A DNA stretch of 64,000 nucleotides from JAUZOB01 sp963692465 (lineage in GTDB: Bacteria; Bacteroidota; Bacteroidia; Bacteroidales; Prolixibacteraceae). Of this stretch, positions 36,683 to 44,700 are shown one piece after another; position 1 is the first letter of the stretch, and every line of letters starts with the position of its first letter. A program made the translations under genes and the position numbers. The notes beneath the pieces were generated by a model. That model had not been told where the DNA came from. It made no database searches and saw only the letters and a list, made by a program, of their open reading frames with translations. The stretch covers positions 62,001-126,000 of the forward strand of contig OY829943.1 in assembly GCA_963692465.1 (NCBI GenBank), in the 5' to 3' direction.

Positions 36683-37080
36683 TAGTTTAACCTTCCCAAA
36701 AATAAGTATGCGCTTTATGCCGTTCCGAAGTTGTTTGAAGGTTCATGATTGACTACTCGATGTTACACTGGAAAATGAAGTATAGAATTACTTACAAAGA
36801 GCCTGTTTCTCTTTTAAAATCAGATCATGCCAAATTGCCGTATCAATTAAAGCTGAAACAGGAATTACATTTTCAGGCGGACCGAGACTGTAAAATAAAC
36901 TTTGTCTAAAAGGAATCTACCCTATTCCTCTGTCGAATTCTTTACTCCCGACATCGGAAAATTAAGTCTTTGAAATTTTTTGTTATTGATTTTTGATGTG
37001 CCAAATTTTGGCATACCTTTGTCCTTACGAAAAGCCATAGAGCTTTTACAACATTCGTATAACAATAAAACAATAAGGTC
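36683..37080. other. Intergenic region before the GNAT operon
   Basis: It carries the GNAT operon promoter (listed separately). A minus-strand stretch open for about 40 codons without a start (36788 to about 36911, ending ALIDTAIWHDLILKEKQ) looks like the tail of a lost gene that I cannot identify. Confidence 0.35.
36992..37021 (+). promoter_or_regulatory. Consensus Bacteroidota promoter with embedded palindrome
   Basis: TTTG (36992-36995) and TACCTTTG (37014-37021) are 18 bp apart, an almost exact fit to the housekeeping TTTG/TAnnTTTG promoter. Between them TGCCAAATTTTGGCA (36999-37013) is a 7-bp-arm palindrome. A repressor there would block the promoter. The TTTTGGCA core also appears in the AbiEi-like operator 330 bp away. 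Confidence 0.75.
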
Positions 37081-37239
37081 ATGGCTATTGCAATAAAAAG
37101 CATACCTACACTTCGCGGTAAAGTTGCCCGGGACTTTGTAAAAAAAGCTGAAGCCGCAGAAAAAAACAGAGGAACAATTGATTTTACCAAGCAAGCAAAA
37201 ATAGCGAAAGCTATATTAGATAAAGCTAACATGAAGTAA
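37081..37239 (+). CDS. 52-residue antitoxin-like partner of the GNAT gene
   Basis: A small basic, helical protein, MAIAIKSIPTLRGKVARDFV with a KAEAAEKNRGTIDF middle, followed directly by the GNAT gene. Short proteins of this style commonly precede such GNAT genes in Bacteroidota as I recall. Its stop TAA (37237-37239) is in the same reading frame as the GNAT gene, only two codons before that gene's GTG start. It has its own consensus promoter. It is probably the antidote, but it has no recognisable DNA-binding motif. Confidence 0.7.
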   Translation: MAIAIKSIPTLRGKVARDFVKKAEAAEKNRGTIDFTKQAKIAKAILDKANMK

Positions 37240-37245
37240 CTCGTC

Positions 37246-37851
37246 GTGAGCTTCTTAGAAGATAATTGTACCTTTTCAATATTAACACAAGAAATTCTTG
37301 ACTCCTGTAATTCCTTTGATTGCGGAGATGATGATTTGAATGATTTCTTTGCGAATGACAGTGTTAATTATTCAAGGCAACTCATAGGGAAGTCTTATTG
37401 TTTTCGTCTAAACGAAAATCCATCGGAAATTGTTTGTGCATTTACAATATCAAATGATAGTATAAGAGCTCATTTATTGCCGGGTAGTCGAAGGAGAAAA
37501 TTCACTAATAACATCCCTAGCACCAAAAGATTGCGAAGATATCCTGCTGTACTGATAGGCCGCTTAGGAGTAAGTAATGACTATAGAGGACAAGGAATTG
37601 GCACAGAAGTAATGAACCTCATTAAATATTGGTTTATCGAACCAAAAAACAAAACAGGATGTCGATTTATCGTGGTAGATGCTTATAATACTCCAAACAC
37701 AAGAGATTATTATTTTAATAACGGGTTCAACGATTTATTCTCTACGGAGGATCAGGAAAAAGAATATACCCGTTCAGCGGGATCTCCGCTCAAAACAAGG
37801 CTTATGTATTTTGAGCTAATAGACCTTTTCTTCAGGGAAAATGCCTTATAA
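37246..37851 (+). CDS. GNAT acetyltransferase, probable toxin
   Basis: A 201-residue GNAT enzyme. The acetyl-CoA loop RGQGIG is at 114-119 inside RLGVSNDYRGQGIG, and RDYYFNNGF near 153-161 carries the usual catalytic Tyr region. The N-terminal pattern FDCGDDDLNDFFANDSVNYSRQLIGKSY is typical of TacT/AtaT-like GNATs that acetylate aminoacyl-tRNA, though other substrates are possible. Only a GTG start (37246) is available, because the stop of the partner gene is two codons upstream in the same frame. It ends 3 bp from the orphan antitoxin stop, tail to tail. Confidence 0.85.
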   Translation: MSFLEDNCTFSILTQEILDSCNSFDCGDDDLNDFFANDSVNYSRQLIGKSYCFRLNENPSEIVCAFTISNDSIRAHLLPGSRRRKFTNNIPSTKRLRRYPAVLIGRLGVSNDYRGQGIGTEVMNLIKYWFIEPKNKTGCRFIVVDAYNTPNTRDYYFNNGFNDLFSTEDQEKEYTRSAGSPLKTRLMYFELIDLFFRENAL

Positions 37852-37854
37852 TCA

Positions 37855-38076
37855 TTACAAAACGTCCATATCCTCTGGTTTATAATGTTCGGTGAGATCT
37901 CCATTACTGTCACAAATACCAGCTTCCTGAAGAAAGGTTATCGCTTTTTTCCTGGAAGACGTTATGTCTTTAATGACGTTTTTAATCCGTTTAATTCTTT
38001 CTTCGGCATCAAGAGATGTTTCAGAAAAAGACGTTTGCGAATAATCAATTATCTCTTCTGATCTTTTCTTTGCCAT
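37855..38076 (-). CDS. Orphan copy of the small antitoxin-like protein
   Basis: A 73-residue protein that differs from the 35413-35634 product at about five positions. The DNA similarity covers about 307 bp (37853-38159 with 35411-35717, constant offset 2442) including the upstream inverted repeat, and stops exactly where the toxin ATG should be. No transferase-like gene follows; the GNAT gene ends there instead. It may protect against the copy 1 toxin or be a leftover. Confidence 0.72.
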   Translation of the reverse strand: MAKKRSEEIIDYSQTSFSETSLDAEERIKRIKNVIKDITSSRKKAITFLQEAGICDSNGDLTEHYKPEDMDVL

Positions 38077-38423
38077 CGCTTTACTTTTTTAACGCTGTAA
38101 AGTTATCTTTTTGCTATACGAATTGTTTCTATGGTTGCCTTTTTATTTGATAAACTTTGCTGCTTAACTTTGTGTCCGATCATACTTTTTTCTTTGATCT
38201 TCCATAACCTAAAATTAAGATTTTTATCCCTTAATCTTTTGTCTCTCCTAAGTTAGAAATCCCACCTTCCGGATATCATAATTGATTGGCCGGCTTAAGC
38301 ATTCACATCATAAAAAGGAAAGATTATTAAATTAAAAAACTCACTTGGTATTCTCAAACATTTTTTTAACCTTTTAGCCATAAAAAAAACAATGGAATAG
38401 CAAACGGTCAAAATCCTCCATTC
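38077..38423. other. Intergenic region, 347 bp
   Basis: The first 83 bp belong to the duplication, with the CTTTAC/GTAAAG repeat at 38079-38102. At 38159-38178 is a motif CTGCWTAACKTTGTG that recurs at 40879-40898. The remainder is AT-rich with no clear promoter for the next gene. Confidence 0.4.
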
Positions 38424-39431
38424 ATGAACAAATGCAACGATATAAGACAAACAGACCTCAGTGATTATTTATACAACAATCAGAATAAAGCCGAATTAAC
38501 AGATACAAGCAGATGCTTTGGGGCTAAAGGATCATCATCATGGAATAAACAAATGCTTGCCAAGTCCATAGAGTCCCAATTGACAACGAAACCTGAATGT
38601 CTAATACGGCGAATGCCACTTGATGAAATGCGTGATTTGCAAAAACTTATTCACGCCGGAGGATGCATTCTCAATACCGAATGGAATCCCTTTAAACTGG
38701 AGAATTTTAGAATGAGAGGGTTTGTTTTGGATGTTGAAGAAGACGATCAATACTATTTCGTAATCACTGAAAATTTCAGAAAAGCACTGCTTCCTGTTAT
38801 TGACCAACTGATAGAAAGTCCAGACGCAAAAATATGGGATAAAAAAGAACGCATTGTTTCCGGACTACTCAATATTTATGGAATTGCTACGGTCAAAGAA
38901 CTGGCTAGAAAACACAATACTTTAACCCATGAGAGCCCCATTTCAGAGGAAGACCTTCTCCTCTTTTACGTCATGCGGGACGAACTTCTGAAGGGAGCAA
39001 ACTTACTGACCATAAACAACAAATATTATCTGTCATCTTTCTTTGTTGAATCACCACAAACCATGTTCGAACTGATTCGGCAAAGGAAGGATTTAAAAGA
39101 TCGTAAATTCACGTTAGAAGAAGTATTGAAGGCCGGAATTTCCTATAATGCTCCTGACTTTTTACAAGCCAGAAAATTGGAAAATTATTTGATCGCTAAT
39201 CACATCCCACCCCAGACAGCAAAGATGATACTACGTATTTCATGGGAAATGATACAAAATGAATATCCAACAGGAGAAGTAATATCACAGTTTACACAAG
39301 AGTTTAAATCTACAAGTCTTGAAGAAATTAACAAACTACTGCCCTTCATTATGGACTATATTAATAATTTGCCCCATTGGTCGATGAAAGGAAATATTCC
39401 GCAGGAATTATTTACCCAACAAAAAAATTGA
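38424..39431 (+). CDS. Hypothetical helical protein, 335 residues
   Basis: I do not recognise a named family. The protein is soluble and mainly helical, with charged segments throughout. The middle (WDKKERIVSGLLNIYGIATVKELARKH) resembles the helical repeat found in SEC-C/YecA-type proteins. The C-terminus, INNLPHWSMKGNIPQELF, matches the N-x-x-x-W-x-x-K-G-x-x-P-x-E-L tail that precedes the zinc motif in some of those proteins. No zinc motif follows here. It is in the island but on the plus strand, alone. It may be a stress or partner-binding protein. Confidence 0.6.
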   Translation: MNKCNDIRQTDLSDYLYNNQNKAELTDTSRCFGAKGSSSWNKQMLAKSIESQLTTKPECLIRRMPLDEMRDLQKLIHAGGCILNTEWNPFKLENFRMRGFVLDVEEDDQYYFVITENFRKALLPVIDQLIESPDAKIWDKKERIVSGLLNIYGIATVKELARKHNTLTHESPISEEDLLLFYVMRDELLKGANLLTINNKYYLSSFFVESPQTMFELIRQRKDLKDRKFTLEEVLKAGISYNAPDFLQARKLENYLIANHIPPQTAKMILRISWEMIQNEYPTGEVISQFTQEFKSTSLEEINKLLPFIMDYINNLPHWSMKGNIPQELFTQQKN

Positions 39432-39745
39432 TATTTAGACCGGATTATAAAAAGCTCATCAATCACGCTACCTTGGTGGCTCTTTTGCTGAAAAAACACA
39501 AATTCGGTGAAACGTTCTTTATGGTATTGTTTTATGCTGTTTTGTTTACCCCAGGCAACCGATTTATTTTTTCAAGTGGCGTGCTTTTTATCTTGTTGAT
39601 AGCACAAATACAACCTGTTTTCATCTTACACACAAGACAATAATCAAGATTAACCTCGAATAAATCGCCTTTCATGCTAGTATAAAATCAAAATGTAGAC
39701 TTGTTTAGTAAAACTGCACATTGTTATTTACCGATTACACATCAT
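39432..39745. other. Intergenic region, 314 bp
   Basis: It contains the left copy of the 97-bp direct repeat (39584-39680). The only frame of interest is the 47-codon minus-strand one at 39532-39675, which reads through that repeat (MKGDLFEVNLDYCLV...). Confidence 0.4.
39584..39680. repeat. 97-bp direct repeat, left copy
   Basis: It matches 40964-41060 at a constant offset of 1380, with about 9 mismatches. Together the copies bracket the second transferase/antitoxin pair. The last part also resembles 34196-34250, upstream of RhuM. Confidence 0.7.
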
Positions 39746-40369
39746 TCAAGGATTTTGATATTTATCATCCATTTTCTGTGGACGAAAAACACCTTTAATG
39801 CAATTATAATTTCTCACACAAATTTGGACATGATCGTTGTCCGAAAAACTAGCCCCTGGATATAATTCGCTTCCTTCACTAAATACCCCTCGGACAGAAT
39901 CATATGAGCGAAAATCAAATATATCTTTAATCTCATCAGATTCTTTTGCTATATCTTTTAGTCTATGCAACATTTCAAATACACCACAATCTAACCGTTT
40001 AAATTGCGGAGTATTTTCAGACAATGGAAGCCGATTCTGTTCTGCGGAAAACTTAAGGAAAAAATATGCCATTTTTAACTCATTCAAGCAAGCATGGTTA
40101 ATTAGATCAAGACAATTTCCTAAATCAATAGCAGCACCAATAACAGCAGGTCTTTTAATTGTTGAATTTTCGCGACGCATCGCTATTTTGGCATAATTCA
40201 AAGCTCGTTCAGGATCATTTTGCCAAAAATATATTCCATGTCCTAACCAATCATAATCGTTGTTACTCTTAGTTAATTTTGCTTCGCCAGTAACAATTTT
40301 TTCTGCGACAGATTCATCACATCCATGAAATCCAAATATAATATTACACGGTTTGGAATAAAGATTCAT
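39746..40369 (-). CDS. Putative ADP-ribosyltransferase-fold toxin, copy 2
   Basis: A 207-residue homologue of the 34802-35410 product. It keeps GFHGCDESVA (His15), NDYDWLGHGIYFWQNDPERAL (Tyr47), the YDSVRGVFSEG Glu165 and the VQICVRNYNCIKG strand. The best conserved positions are exactly those that would build a PARP-like active site. The middle (about 100-155) differs and is a few residues longer, perhaps the partner or substrate face. It starts 13 bp after the stop of its small upstream gene. The pair is bracketed by 97-bp direct repeats. Confidence 0.68.
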   Translation of the reverse strand: MNLYSKPCNIIFGFHGCDESVAEKIVTGEAKLTKSNNDYDWLGHGIYFWQNDPERALNYAKIAMRRENSTIKRPAVIGAAIDLGNCLDLINHACLNELKMAYFFLKFSAEQNRLPLSENTPQFKRLDCGVFEMLHRLKDIAKESDEIKDIFDFRSYDSVRGVFSEGSELYPGASFSDNDHVQICVRNYNCIKGVFRPQKMDDKYQNP

Positions 40370-40382
40370 TACACGTCAAATG

Positions 40383-40586
40383 TTACTCTGTCCGGTAATA
40401 TTCAGTATATTTCCCATCATCACCACAAATCCCAGCTTTTTGTAAGCAATCCATTGTTTCTTCTTGAGCATTGGGTGAAGAAGTTATTTTTTCAATTACG
40501 TTTTTCAGCAATTCTTCGTTTTTCTTTGTTCTTGTAGATTCAAAGAAACACTCTTCATAATTGCTATCCAATTGTTCCTTTTTCAT
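40383..40586 (-). CDS. Small antitoxin-like protein, copy 2 family
   Basis: A 67-residue protein beginning MKKEQLDSNYEECFF and ending CLQKAGICGDDGKYTEYYRTE. The ending corresponds to FLQEAGICDSNGDLTEHYKTE in copy 1; the first half is diverged. A longer frame reaches 40628, but the likely -7 promoter element lies between, so the Met at 40586 is preferred. Divergence of both members from pair 1 suggests that the two modules are insulated from each other. Confidence 0.68.
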   Translation of the reverse strand: MKKEQLDSNYEECFFESTRTKKNEELLKNVIEKITSSPNAQEETMDCLQKAGICGDDGKYTEYYRTE

Positions 40587-40605
40587 TTTTTCAATTTTCC
40601 AGGTA

Positions 40606-40627
40606 TGCAAAAATACATCTTTTTGCA
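40606..40627 (-). promoter_or_regulatory. Inverted repeat overlapping the copy 2 promoter
   Basis: TGCAAAAA (40606-40613) and TTTTTGCA (40620-40627) are exact complements 6 bp apart. On the minus strand they overlap TATTTTTG, a perfect -7 element, about 20 bp before the antitoxin ATG. A candidate autoregulatory operator, different from the one before copy 1. Confidence 0.55.
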
Positions 40628-40963
40628 AGTGTTGTACGGAGTGTTTAAAAAATATTTACATTCTATGTGTAAAAATTTACACCTCCAGCACAATAATTTC
40701 GATAATTAAACAACAACTTGACATATAATGAATATTCCGGGCAAGCGCATGAATATTCAACTTGTACTTATGAGCTAACGATTTTTAATGAATAGTTTAT
40801 TTTTATACCTCATGGATAATCCGGACTATGTTGACCTCCTGGCGACCGGTAAGAAATTAATAGTTATAATTAAACATTGCTGCATAACGTTGTGCCCGAA
40901 ATAGAGCACTTCGAACTGATTATCCACTAATACAGGTTTGAGTATTGACCTATCCATTGCTGT

Positions 40964-41060
40964 CTTTTTATCTTATTGACAGCACGATTACATCCTGTTT
41001 TTATCTTACACACAAGACAATAATCAAGATTAACCTCGAGTAAATCGTCTTTCATGGTAG
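40964..41060. repeat. 97-bp direct repeat, right copy
   Basis: Pairs with 39584-39680 (about 91% by eye). It contains the start of a short minus-strand frame MKDDLLEVNLDYCLV. Confidence 0.7.
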
Positions 41061-41186
41061 AAAGACCAATATTTGTTTCACTAACACATTTAGCACTTTC
41101 TCTACGCTACCCGTAGTATATCTCTCAGGCCCCTTTTATCTTCCAAGTCACTTCAAATCAGCTTCGCCGGTAGTTTTAAGGTGCTG

Positions 41187-41230
41187 AGCACCTATGAACC
41201 ACCTGCGAACCACCTTTAAGCCACCTGTAA
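41187..41230. repeat. Four 11-bp tandem repeats (SCACCT core)
   Basis: The units agcacctatga, accacctgcga, accacctttaa and gccacctgtaa follow one another without gaps. The core hexamers start at 41188, 41199, 41210 and 41221, one helical turn apart. The first core also pairs with an upstream AGGTGC. Iteron-like protein binding is possible. Confidence 0.65.
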
Positions 41231-41393
41231 TGAGTTGTGATAGAGCAGTATTGCACCAGAGATAAGTTGCAATAAAAAAGTATCATTGTTAAGTGAATAG
41301 CACTCTTATCAAAAACCTTCCGCTAGCTGGTCCATCCAATGGCGTTGACTATTATATTTGTTTTCGACATTTTACTAATCAAAATAGTTTTAA

Positions 41394-44300
41394 ATGAAAC
41401 GGCTATCTATTTTATTTTTGTTCCTTCTGGCAGCCGGACTTAGTTCCTTTGCCCAGAATGGAACCCGGCTACTACGGTTCCCGGCTATCTCTGAAGACCA
41501 AATCGTCTTCACCTACGCCGGCGACCTCTATACGGTCAGCTCCTCCGGTGGAGTAGCCCGAAAACTAACCAGCGACGTGGGCTTCGAGTCCTTCGCCCGC
41601 TTCTCTCCCGACGGGAAACAAATTGCCTTTACCGGCCAGTATGATGGAAACACTGAAGTCTTCGTCATGCCTTCCGAGGGAGGTGTTCCTAAACGGGTTA
41701 CCTATACCGCTACCCTCTCCCGCGATGACGTGTCGGACCGTATGGGTCCTAACAATATCGTCATGGGCTGGACTCCCGATGGAAAATATATCACTTACCG
41801 CTCCCGCAAACAGTCATTCAACGACTTTATCGGGCAGCTGTTCAATGTCTCTCCCAACGGTGGCGTGAGCTCCGAACTTCCGCTGGCTACCGGCGGGTTC
41901 TGCTCTTACTCCCCCGACGGTTCCAAACTGGCGTTCAACCGGATATTCCGCGAATTCCGTACCTGGAAACGTTACAAGGGCGGAATGGCTGACGAAATCT
42001 GGATCTATGATTTCAAGACCAAAAAAAACGATAAAATAACCAATAACGCTTACCAGGATATCATCCCGATGTGGCACGGCAACGACATTTATTTCGTCTC
42101 CGAACGCACGGGTACCATGAATATCTTCAAATACGACCTGCAGTCCAAAGAGACCACACAGATCACGAACTTCACCGATTACGACATCAAATTTCCTTCC
42201 ATCGGAAAGGACGCTATCGTCTTCGAAAACGGAGGGTATATCTACAAACTCGACCTAGCTACCGAAAAATATGCCATCGTGCCGGTTACCGTGGCCGATG
42301 CTCAGGAACACAGCCGTAATAAATGGGTTGATGCTTCGCAGGATCTGACCAATGGCAGCTTATCACCTGACGGCAAAAGAATCGCTGTCTGTGCCCGTGG
42401 TGAAGTATTCACCGTGCCTGCTCAAAAGGGGTTCACCAAAAACCTGACCCAGACTTCCGGCGTACACGAACGGGATGCAGTATGGTCGCCCGATGGAAAA
42501 AATATCGCTTACATCTCGGATAAGAGCGGCGAATTCGAAATCTATCTTCAGGATCAGATGGGTCTGAAACCTCCGGTGCAAATCACCTCGGGCGAAACAA
42601 CTTACAAATTTTCCATGACTTGGTCACCCGACAGTAAAAAACTGCTGTGGAGCGACCAGAAGATGCGTCTTCGTATGGTCGATGTGAACAGCAAAGAGAT
42701 TACGGATGTCACCACTTGTCGCTACGGACAGATTAGCGGATACAACTTCTCACCCGACAGCAAATGGATTACTTATTCGGCTCCGATTGCCAATGATTTC
42801 AACGAGATATTCCTCTACAGTCTGGATAAAAAAATGTCTTACGAGGCAACGGATTACTGGTATTCCTCGGACAGTCCGGCTTTCTCTGCTGACGGGAAAT
42901 ATTTGCTTTTCTCTTCGAACCGCGACTTCAATCCGACCTACAGTGATACTGAGTGGAATCACGCTTACAACAACATGGGGCGCATCTATCTCATCATGTT
43001 GTCGAAAAATACTCCTTCACCTTTCGCTCCCGAAAACGACGTCGTAACGGTTGCTCCCGACAAGGCTCCTGCGGCTAAAGCGGACAAGAAGGATAAGAAG
43101 AAGTCTGCCGAAGAAGCTAAACCGGAAGTCCCGGCCACCAACATTGATTTGGATGGAATCCGCGACCGCATCGTCTCACTTCCGACGACTCCGGGTTATT
43201 ACGGCGACATCTCTTGCCTCGACGATAAAGTTTACTACAGTTATTTTAATAGCAACAGCCGCAAACGCGAACTGAAACTTTACGATCTGAAGAAAAAAGA
43301 GGATATCGTTCTGGGTCAGAATATGGGCTACGAAATATCGCATGATCAGAAAAAAATGCTGGTAATGCAGAATAGAGATCTTTCTGTAATCGATCTTCCT
43401 TCCGGTCCCATCTCTATGGGTAAGATCGTCGATCTTTCGGATATGAAGGTGTTTGTCGACTATCAACAGGAATGGAAACAGATTTATGATGAAAGCTGGC
43501 GTCAGATGCGTGACTTCTTCTACATGGAGAATATGCACGGTCTGGACTGGAAGGCTATTCACGACAAATATGCCGTACTGGTTCCTTATGTCAATCATCG
43601 TGACGACCTGACTTACCTGATCGGTGAGATGATCGGCGAACTGAGCATCGGTCACGCTTACATCGAATCGGGCGAGAAAGATAAACCGGCACGGATCGAA
43701 ACGGGCTTACTGGGTGCTCAACTCTCCCGCGATGCCTCGGGTTATTACCGCATCGACCACATCCTCAAAGGGGCAAACTGGAGCAAGTCGCTTCGTTCAC
43801 CGCTTACCTGGGTAGGAGCTAAAATTAAAGAGGGGGATTACATCCTCGCAGTCAACGGAAATCCGACCAACAACATGAACGACATCTATCAGTCGCTCGT
43901 TGGAAAAGCGGACAAGGAAGTCGAACTGACGGTGAACTCAAGTGCTTCAACCGACCATGCCCGCAACGTGATTGTGGTGCCTATTGCCGATGAATCAGCG
44001 TTGTATTATTATGAATGGGTGGAGAACAACACGAAGAAAGTAGACGAGGCAACTCATGGTCAGATTGGTTATATTCATATCCCCGACATGGGTCCGGAAG
44101 GGTTGAACGAATTTGTTGAACATTTCTACCCGCAACTTGACAAGAAGGGTTTGATTATCGACGATCGTGGTAATGGCGGAGGAAATGTTTCACCTATGAT
44201 TATCGAACGACTGAACCGTGCCGTTACCCGTGCCAACATGGAACGGAACGTTGAGGTCCCCGGCCATACCCCGCGTCAGATGATGCTCGGTCCAAAAGTG

Positions 44301-44678
44301 CTTTTGATCAATTATGCTTCGGCTTCGGACGGCGATTTGTTCCCTTACGGATTTAAAAAACATAAAATCGGAACGGTCATCGGTACCCGTACCTGGGGTG
44401 GCGTTGTCGGAATATCGGGTTCGCTGCCGTTCATCGATGGTGCCGACCTGCGCAAACCGGAATATGCTTCTTATTCGTCGGAAGAGAGCAAATGGATTAT
44501 CGAAGGTCACGGCGTTGATCCGGATATCGTGGTGGACAATGACCCGGCTGTAGAATATACCGGAGTCGATCAGCAGCTGAACAAAGCGATTGAGGTGATC
44601 CTCTCTCAGCTCGACCAGTACAAACCGATTCCTGCGATTCCCGCGGCTCCGGATAAGAGCAAAAAGGCGTTCAAATAG
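41394..44678 (+). CDS. Tricorn-type S41 protease, exported
   Basis: A 1094-residue peptidase with a signal peptide ending SSFAQ (residue 21). The first part is a WD/TolB-like propeller with repeated FSPDGKxIAF blades, then a Lys-rich linker near 565-580. A tricorn core follows with GELSIGHAYIESGE (His754), a PDZ domain at about 775-860, and the S41 catalytic region with DDRGNGGGNVS. NYASASDGDLFPY gives Ser978-Asp979. His754 and Ser978 fit the tricorn catalytic pair. It degrades peptides in the periplasm. The gene is visibly richer in G/C than the island before it. Confidence 0.94.
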   Translation: MKRLSILFLFLLAAGLSSFAQNGTRLLRFPAISEDQIVFTYAGDLYTVSSSGGVARKLTSDVGFESFARFSPDGKQIAFTGQYDGNTEVFVMPSEGGVPKRVTYTATLSRDDVSDRMGPNNIVMGWTPDGKYITYRSRKQSFNDFIGQLFNVSPNGGVSSELPLATGGFCSYSPDGSKLAFNRIFREFRTWKRYKGGMADEIWIYDFKTKKNDKITNNAYQDIIPMWHGNDIYFVSERTGTMNIFKYDLQSKETTQITNFTDYDIKFPSIGKDAIVFENGGYIYKLDLATEKYAIVPVTVADAQEHSRNKWVDASQDLTNGSLSPDGKRIAVCARGEVFTVPAQKGFTKNLTQTSGVHERDAVWSPDGKNIAYISDKSGEFEIYLQDQMGLKPPVQITSGETTYKFSMTWSPDSKKLLWSDQKMRLRMVDVNSKEITDVTTCRYGQISGYNFSPDSKWITYSAPIANDFNEIFLYSLDKKMSYEATDYWYSSDSPAFSADGKYLLFSSNRDFNPTYSDTEWNHAYNNMGRIYLIMLSKNTPSPFAPENDVVTVAPDKAPAAKADKKDKKKSAEEAKPEVPATNIDLDGIRDRIVSLPTTPGYYGDISCLDDKVYYSYFNSNSRKRELKLYDLKKKEDIVLGQNMGYEISHDQKKMLVMQNRDLSVIDLPSGPISMGKIVDLSDMKVFVDYQQEWKQIYDESWRQMRDFFYMENMHGLDWKAIHDKYAVLVPYVNHRDDLTYLIGEMIGELSIGHAYIESGEKDKPARIETGLLGAQLSRDASGYYRIDHILKGANWSKSLRSPLTWVGAKIKEGDYILAVNGNPTNNMNDIYQSLVGKADKEVELTVNSSASTDHARNVIVVPIADESALYYYEWVENNTKKVDEATHGQIGYIHIPDMGPEGLNEFVEHFYPQLDKKGLIIDDRGNGGGNVSPMIIERLNRAVTRANMERNVEVPGHTPRQMMLGPKVLLINYASASDGDLFPYGFKKHKIGTVIGTRTWGGVVGISGSLPFIDGADLRKPEYASYSSEESKWIIEGHGVDPDIVVDNDPAVEYTGVDQQLNKAIEVILSQLDQYKPIPAIPAAPDKSKKAFK

Positions 44679-44700
44679 TCTTACACATAGAATATAAGAA

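Larger units (their letters stand above)
40629..41393. other. Intergenic region closing the island, 765 bp
   Basis: It holds the CTGCWTAACKTTGTG motif (40879-40898), the right 97-bp repeat (40964-41060) with a 42-codon minus-strand frame (40927-41055), and the 11-bp tandem repeat (41187-41230). No other gene is seen. The tricorn gene and the richer G/C composition begin after it. Confidence 0.45.

Noticed and set aside
36922..37232. Two overlapping minus-strand reading frames of 90 and 96 codons
   Set aside because: They lie antisense to the 52-residue gene and its promoter, overlap each other in different frames and show no family pattern; they are shadows.
38159..40898. Integron gene-cassette array
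   Set aside because: The repeated TAAC-containing motif lacks the paired conserved half-sites of attC, genes are in both orientations with their own promoters, and there is no integrase.
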